DNA from: Solanum dulcamara
Taxonomy: Eukaryota > Streptophyta > Magnoliopsida > Solanales > Solanaceae
DNA length: 64,000 bases
Reading direction: 5' to 3'
Assembly: GCF_947179165.1 (NCBI RefSeq)
Contig: NC_077243.1
Coordinates: 29,960,001-30,024,000 of the forward strand
Notes under the pieces: generated by a model
What the model saw: the letters and a program-made list of their open reading frames with translations, nothing else
Told to the model about the DNA's origin: nothing
Database searches by the model: none
In this document: in pieces, positions 58,170-64,000 of the stretch
How the letters are laid out: each line of letters opens with the position of its first letter
Position numbering within the stretch: position 1 is the stretch's first letter
Made by a program: the position numbers and the translations under genes

Positions 58170-60590
58170 TATTGGAATGGATTGCAATGGTGAATGTGTT
58201 GAGTCTAACAATAGTGAACAAAATATATGTTGGAATAGATTGCAATGGTGAATGGGTTGAATCCAACAATTATTATATTTGGTGTTGGAAAAATAAAGAA
58301 ATGATAGAGACGATGACGATGATTGTGGATCGAGATATCACGTATGATGACTTTGCAAACAAAATTATTTTCTGTTGTGATCTAAATTGTGAGTTGAAAG
58401 ATCTTGTTATTACTTACATGCATTATAGTAGTGAAAAGCAAAAGGTAGCTCCTTTTAGGATAAAGATAAATCTAGTTTGCGTATTTATTTAGATTATGAA
58501 GGTAGACCTGTTTTAAGGGCATATGTGCGTGAAACATTGATTGAGAATCATCAAGATCAAGAAATGTTAAATGATTTTCAAGAAAAAGAAAGTATCGATG
58601 AGCATATTCTTTCTATTCCTATCCTACTCCTACTCATGCTCCTAAATTTGACCATAATACTTTGAAAACTGGACAGTCATCTAATCATGTTCAATCTGAT
58701 GAAACTGATTTTTACATCGGTATGTCATTCAAGAATAAACAAGAGCTAGATACTACCTTGAAAAATTTTATGTGAAAAAAGATTTTAGAATAAAAAAGGT
58801 GATCAATTCTCGCACCATATATTGTGTCAAATGTGTACATTCCGAATGAAAGTGTGTGGCTAAGAGCTATAAAGCTTGAAAGTTCTAATAGATTTTATAT
58901 CAGAAAGTATAAAAAATACATACATGTAATTCGCAACATCTCACGAGTCATAACCACATGCCACAGAAAAAGTCGTTGGTGAATACTTCAAGGATAGATT
59001 TCCCAAAGGTAAAGACCCTTCTATAAAGGATATTCAGAATTCAATCCGTACTAAATTGGGCTGCAAAGTTAGTTATTGAAAGGTTTGGAGGGGAACTGAG
59101 AGTGCAAAGGCTTTGGTAAGGGGGACATATGAGCACGGTTATGCAGTGCTTGATGCTTGCCGTTATATGCTTACAACGTTAAATCCAGAAAGTAAGAAGA
59201 ATTTGAAGCTCGATGAAAATGGAAGGTTTAAATATTTTTTTACTGCCTATAGAGCTTTGATTCGTGATTTTCAACATATTCGAAAAGTCATCGCTATGGA
59301 TGGGACATTCTTGAATAGTAAGTACGGAGGAGTGTTATTGTCTGTTGTAGCATAAGATGTCGAGGATCATATTTTTTCAGTGGCATTTTATGTAGCGTAC
59401 ACTGAGTGTGATGCCTCCTACTGATACTTTTTCGAGCAAATGAGCAGTTTTGTGGATAATACGCCAGAATTGTGCATAATTTCTGACAGACATCCAAGTA
59501 TTAAAAAGATGATTGAAATTGTATTTTCTTTGGCTCATTATGGTTGTTGCATTTTACAATGAAAAAGTCGTCTACCAATTTTATAAAATGAAAAAAGCGT
59601 ATAGCGTAGATTAATTCAATGATCACTTCAATCAAATAAGGGATATGATTCCGGGAGCCGCTGCACATTTGGAACATGTTTGATTTCAAAAATGGAGCAA
59701 AGCATTTTTTTCGAGAAACAGATAAACTGTTGAACTTGCTGAAACTGTGAAAATCACTGTGTATTGAATAATAATTGCAGCAACTGCTACATATGCTCCA
59801 GCAGCTGCTATATTAGATGCATGAAACAAATGCAGTAACTGCTGAAATTGTTGCTTTGTATAAATATATTTCAGTAATTTTAATTTTATTAACAATTTTG
59901 ATTGTTATTTTTATAGGTACAAAATTATGACGTCAAACATTGCTGAGTCGATTAACGCAATATTTCTTGATAAAAAAGAATATCCCATTACTCCTCTTTT
60001 TGATGAAATAAATCAAAGATACGGAGAAATTTTTTATGAGAGATGCAACATGTTCATCAATGCATCAATCATTTTTGTTCCTAAGATAGAACGAAAAATT
60101 ACAAAAAATGTTAATTTGGGAATGAGCTATTGGTTCATCAAACTGTCAACTACGAGTACATTATCACCGGTCACAATGCAATTTCAACGGTTGATTTGCA
60201 ATGCAAATCTTGCACCTGTAGAGTTTTTGATCTTGACAAAATACTGTATTCATATGCTATGGCAGCGCATCAATGTCAATATGGTGATGATTATGAAAGA
60301 CGTATTTATGAGTACTCATCTCCATATTATAAGGTGAAGACATACCTTTTTACACACTTGAAGGATATTAAACCCGTGCCACCAGAATATACTTGGAAAA
60401 TTCCTATGGAATTTTTAGAGAGGAAAATACTTCTTCCGCATATTGAGCCAAGCAAGGTGGAAAGAAGGGCCAAGAAGAGACGAAAAAGAATCAGAGAGCC
60501 ATTTCCAACCAAAAAAAATAAAAATTTCATATGCAAAAGGGTTGGTCATAAAATAACAACATGATCTGAGCGAAATGCTGCACAAGAATA
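58170..60590 (+). pseudogene. MuDR/MULE transposase gene, decayed
   Basis: Parts in order: an N-terminal domain (CNGEWVESNNYYIWCW, IVDRDITYDDFANKI); FKNKQELDTTLKNF and a damaged zinc-binding segment; then frame-shifted KLGCKVSY-stop-KVWRGTESAK; ALVRGTYEHGYAVLDACRYM; the DDE core (VIAMDGTFLNSKYGGVLLSV, then SDRHPSIKKMI); MTSNIAESINAIF; and a SWIM-like zinc finger (CKSCTCRVFDLDKI...YAMAAHQ) followed by a lysine/arginine-rich end and CKRVGHK. Order and spacing match plant Mutator-like transposases. Stops replace a Gln after LLSVVA and the Trp in CDASW.YFFEQ, and there are frame changes at several joints, so it is inactive. A probable intron (about 59707-59912, ending TTTTTATAG) is filled with CAGCAA repeats. 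The SWIM motif has lost its PC.HA part. Confidence 0.85.
59740..59890. repeat. CAGCAACTGCTG-type repeats in a transposase intron
   Basis: Units such as GCAGCAACTGCT, CCAGCAGCTGCT and GCAGTAACTGCTGAAATTG lie between the core and C-terminal parts of the transposase. They share the core of the flanking clusters at 57665-58080 and 60740-61160. Confidence 0.65.
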
Positions 60591-60739
60591 GATTTGATAT
60601 CGAAACTACTATTGTTGTTAGTGAACTTTTTTAAATTTATATGTAATGTTGGTGTTGAACAATTTTCTTAACGAATGTTGCAATTCTCAAAATATTGCAT
60701 GTGAGATTGTTGAATCCTAAACAAGTAGGCAGTCTGCTT

Positions 60740-61160
60740 CAGCAACTATAGTATATGCTGTGGATTTTCTAAGCAAGTAGACAGTTTGCTTCAGCAACAG
60801 TTGTATTTGCTGAGAAAAATTTCAGCAAACAGGCAGTTTGCTTCACTTGCTGAATAAAATCTCAGCAAGTAGGACGTCTTCTTCATCAACTGTTGTACTT
60901 GCTAAGATTTTTCTTAACAAATAGGTAGTTTGCTTTAACAATTGCTTCATTTTCTGAATAAAATCTCAGCAAGTAGGACATCTTCTTCAGCAACTGTTGT
61001 ACTTGCTGAGATTTTTCTCAACAAATAGACAGTCTACTTTAGCGATTGCTTCACTTGCTGAATAAAATCTCAGCAAGTAGGACGTCTTCTTCAGCAACTG
61101 TTGTACTTGTTGAGAAAATCTTAGCAAGTTACTGAATTTGCTGCAGCAATTAGAATATTT
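60740..61160. repeat. 104-bp tandem array with CAGCAAGTAGGAC / CAGCAACTGTTG motifs
   Basis: TGAATAAAATCTCAGCAAG starts at 60851, 60955 and 61059, an exact 104-bp period. Less regular partial units extend to 60740 on the left and 61150 on the right. Each unit holds CTTCAGCAACTGTTGTACTT and a TTTGCTTCAGCAATTGCTTC-like segment, that is, the same near-palindrome as the other clusters. Confidence 0.85.
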
Positions 61161-61182
61161 GCTTTCATTTTATGAATAAATT

Positions 61183-61322
61183 ACTATGTAATTGTATAAG
61201 ATCGCCATTAAAATCAAGTCTAAGTATTAAAATATATAAAAACCACTCTATTTATCATTTAATATGATTGATATAATCAATTAATAATCAAATTACTCAA
61301 TTAAGATTGACTACGCGTGTAA
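61183..61322. repeat. 172-bp repeat unit, first copy (interrupted)
   Basis: It matches the units at 63374-63860 (ATTGTATAAGATCGCCA, AAATCAAGTCTAA, ATTTATCATTTAATATGATTG, AATCAATTAATAATCAAATT, GATTGACTACGCG). It stops at TGTAA where the solo LTR inserted. Confidence 0.85.
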
Positions 61323-63366
61323 TGTAATGACCTTGAGGGTGATTTTCGAAAATTTGTACAAAACACGCGTAAACAGTAACACGCGTGAACAGTAACTTTT
61401 TGGGCAGAAAATGCCCCTTTCTTCCCATTTCAATATTTTTCATCATTTGTTTGAGTTCTTGAACTCCTTGAGGTGATTTGAGAAGAGACTTTTGAGGCAA
61501 AGTGTTGGGTAAGTGATTTTTGACCTAAAACCTTCCCTTTTCATTAAGTTTTTGACGATTTTAACTCTTAAATTTTAGTTTCAAACCCCAAAAATCTTTG
61601 TTTCTTCCCTAATCCGAATTTAAGGAAAATTGTGATTTCCAACTCATTTTGAGCTCTATTTTTATGGGTTTTTCAACCATGAGTTCCTTATTACCAATAG
61701 AATGGGATTGTTTAATAAATTTACAGATTTGACCCTTTTCGAAAATAGTTAATTTTTGGACCATTTTACCCCCAATTCTGAAACCTATTAATATGGGTGT
61801 CATTGGACTCCTTGTGACGTGTATATTTCATTGTTGATAGTGGGTTGTCATTTCGGACGCTGAATTCGAGAGTTGCTTGTCCGGTGGAGGTATTCGAGTG
61901 CGGTTTCAACAATTGAGGTAGATTTGGCTATCTTTCTTTGAGATTGAGATGGGGTAATTAGTCATTCATATGTTATAGACTTTGGGATGGGGTTGTAGTA
62001 TGAGTTGAGAATGTTATATATATTGTGATGTCCGTGTGGAGGCTTATTTATTAATGTGTTGCCGTGACGGGGTTTATTTGTATTACATAGCCCGTGTGGG
62101 GGCCTTATTTGTTATCTTATTTGCTTTGAGAGCATGTGAATTATGATTTGCCTAAGAGAGAGGCTTGAGTATATTATTTGACTTGTGATGCCGCCTGAGA
62201 GATTGAGTTGGGGGTTTTGAGCATACTTGAGTATTGAAATATTGTTGAGAAAGGGGTGAATATTTAAATGAAAGAGTGTTCTTCCCGTTACTATTTATTG
62301 AGGGTGAATATCATGTGTAGGTTAAGTTTTGAGAACTTTGAACCTTATACCACATGTGAGTTGATTATTACTTCCATGCATATGTGTTTTGATGCATTCA
62401 TCCTCATTAATCATATCATGAAACATGGGAAGTTGAGAAATATGAAATTCTTTTTGAGAAAGAAAATAAAACACTTTTAAACCTTTGTATCTTGAGTCCC
62501 TGACCGAGGCAGTTTTCCGGTAGGGTAGTGGATGCATTGTGATCCCAACCTTTGTATCTTGAGTCCCTGACCATTGTGATCCCTTGACCACGAGGAGGTG
62601 GCAAGGATAATGAGATATTGTGATTAAGGTATATGGTCTGCGAGACCCCCATGGGTCCTGCTTGGTAGCACAGCTCGGCAGGTGTATACGACAGGCTGTG
62701 CGATAGTCTTGATTCCACCGTACCACCACGTCATTGCATCATCATATTGCATTGCATTGCATTGATATCTGTGCTGCTTGAATTATCTGATTAATTGTGA
62801 TTATGAGTTATTATTATGGGTTTACTTTACTCGCGCCAATATATATATAAACTGGCGGCACCGATGCCGAAGTGGGACTTTTCTGTATGCAGGTGGAGGC
62901 GTTCCTTAGTTTATTTCATAGGTTTGATTAATTCATTATACTCAGTCAGCTAAAACCTACTGAGTACATGTGAATTGTACTCACCCCTACTTCTGTGTCC
63001 CTTTTTGATGCAGATACTAGTCGGGGTACCCCACGTGGCAGTTAATATTCTAGCGGATTGTGTATTCTCAGATTAGTGGTGAGGTCCCAGAATTCGGATC
63101 GTCACTAGTCTATCTTTATTTTTCAGTCTTTTGTACCATTCAGAGACTTATGTTGTATCTTCAGATTCGAACCTTGTATTAGATGCTCTTTATACTTATG
63201 ACACCAGGTTTTGGGATAATTTCTTCATTGTTTTTTTTTCTTTTTATTTAAATCGTGGCATCACTTTCCCCTTTGGGAGTCTTGTATGAGTTTTATTTTT
63301 AGGGTTACACATCAGATTGGGTTTTGAGATGTGTGTCATCATGACCTCAGTTTTTGGGTCGTGACA
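61323..63366 (+). mobile_element. Solo LTR with perfect 5-bp target duplication
   Basis: The element starts TGACCTTGAGGG and ends GGGTCGTGACA. The 5-mer TGTAA flanks it on both sides (61318-61322 and 63367-63371). The joined flank, GACTACGCG-TGTAA-TTACTCG, matches the uninterrupted array unit near 63703-63720, which confirms the insertion site. No gag or pol lies inside, so it is a solo LTR. Internal repeats include TTTGTATCTTGAGTCCCTGA twice (68 bp apart, 62482 and 62550) and a short CATTG run near 62745. Open frames on the minus strand inside it are not genes. Confidence 0.9.
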
Positions 63367-63373
63367 TGTAATT

Positions 63374-63865
63374 ACTCGATTTATCGCCTGTTATAAATAA
63401 ATTGCTATGTAATTATATAAGATCGCCACTAAAATCAAGTCTAACTATTAGAATATATAAGAACCACTCTATTTATCATTTAATATGATTGATATAATCA
63501 ATTAATAATCAAATTATTCAATTAAGATTGACTACGCGTATAATCACTCGATTTATCGCCTGTTATAAACAAATTGCTATGTAATTGTATAAGATCACCA
63601 CTAAAATCAAGTCTAACTATTATAATATATAAAATCACTCTATTTATCATTTAATATGATTGATATAATCAATTAATAATTAAATTACTCAATTAAGATT
63701 GACTACGCGTGTAATTACTCGATTTATCATTTGTTATGAATAAATTATTATGTAATTATATAAGATCACTACTAAAATCAAGTCTAACCATTATAATATA
63801 TGAAAACCACTTTATTTATTATTTAATATAATTGATATAATCAATTAACAATCAAATTACTCAAT
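63374..63865. repeat. 172-bp tandem array, three further units
   Basis: ACTCG starts the unit at 63374, 63546 and 63717 (periods 172 and 171 bp). The units carry AAGATC.CCACTAAAATCAAG and ATTGATATAATCAATTAA, plus GATTGACTACGCG in the first two. The last is cut short before TTGCTAAGAATT (about 63866), where CAGCAA-type repeats resume. The size is in the range of plant satellite monomers. Confidence 0.85.
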
Positions 63866-64000
63866 AACTTGCTAAGAATTGTTTTAGCAACTGCAGCAGC
63901 TACTGAATTAGATCATCTACTTGCTAAGAATTTTTTTAGCAATTAACAATTATTGAATTAGATAGCCTAATTGCTTAAATAAATTTCAGCAAATATAGCA
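63866..64000. repeat. CAGCAA-type repeats at the right edge
   Basis: Units such as CTTGCTAAGAATTGTTTTAGC and GCAACTGCAGCAGCTACTG recur up to the window end, so the repeat system continues beyond 64000. Confidence 0.6.

Noticed and set aside
60740..61160. CRISPR-like regular spacing of repeats
   Set aside because: The repeats are contiguous 104-bp units without unique spacers, in plant nuclear DNA next to a transposase; no cas genes.
62322..62729. Two overlapping minus-strand frames of 100-135 codons
   Set aside because: They are inside the solo LTR at 61323-63366; frames of this length occur by chance in LTRs, and neither shows a domain.

Overview
The window is plant nuclear DNA, almost certainly from a Solanaceae genome (Solanum, Capsicum or Nicotiana type). 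The reasons are AT-rich intergenic sequence, genes with many GT-AG introns, SINE/LINE tails of the kind common in Solanaceae, and several families of long Ty3/gypsy LTRs with TG...CA ends. No tRNA, rRNA or CRISPR array was seen, and nothing bacterial.

Three apparently intact protein genes could be assembled exon by exon with consistent reading frames. (1) An EDR4-like zinc-ribbon protein, plus strand, 2975-6382, 2 coding exons, 947 aa. (2) An ABC1K/aarF-domain atypical kinase of the At5g05200 (ABC1K9) type, minus strand, 13811-8219, 11 exons, 536 aa. (3) A seven-transmembrane MLO protein closest to clade V, minus strand, 50843-44209, 15 exons, 516 aa. EDR4 and the kinase gene converge tail to tail. 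EDR4 and clade V MLO are both known, in other plants, as host factors in powdery mildew interactions, so their presence within 48 kb is worth noting.

From about 14 to 44 kb lies accessory DNA. It starts with a 52-bp minisatellite next to a captured exon of a PDCD2/TSR4-like MYND zinc-finger gene (14856-14943). Then comes a dead PKHD-type 2-oxoglutarate dioxygenase gene (about 16780-18409) with a second fragment at 20014-20078, and a 29/30-bp minisatellite (19462-19780). A nested retrotransposon block follows (20985-36498): a del-like chromovirus interrupted by an Athila/Tat-like element, which is itself interrupted by a 2.36-kb solo LTR. Beyond it are a 1.1-kb MULE-type element with 9-bp target duplications (36901-37995), further reversed LTR fragments and copia remains.

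The right end (51-64 kb) has a degenerate TIR element, a reversed gypsy LTR ending at 55732, and a decayed MuDR-type transposase gene (58170-60590). That gene is flanked, and interrupted in a probable intron, by clusters of CAGCAA/TTGCTG-type repeats. On its right are a 104-bp tandem array and a 172-bp tandem array. The 172-bp array was split by a solo LTR (61323-63366) with perfect TGTAA target duplications. This MULE-plus-repeats region is the least conventional structure in the window.
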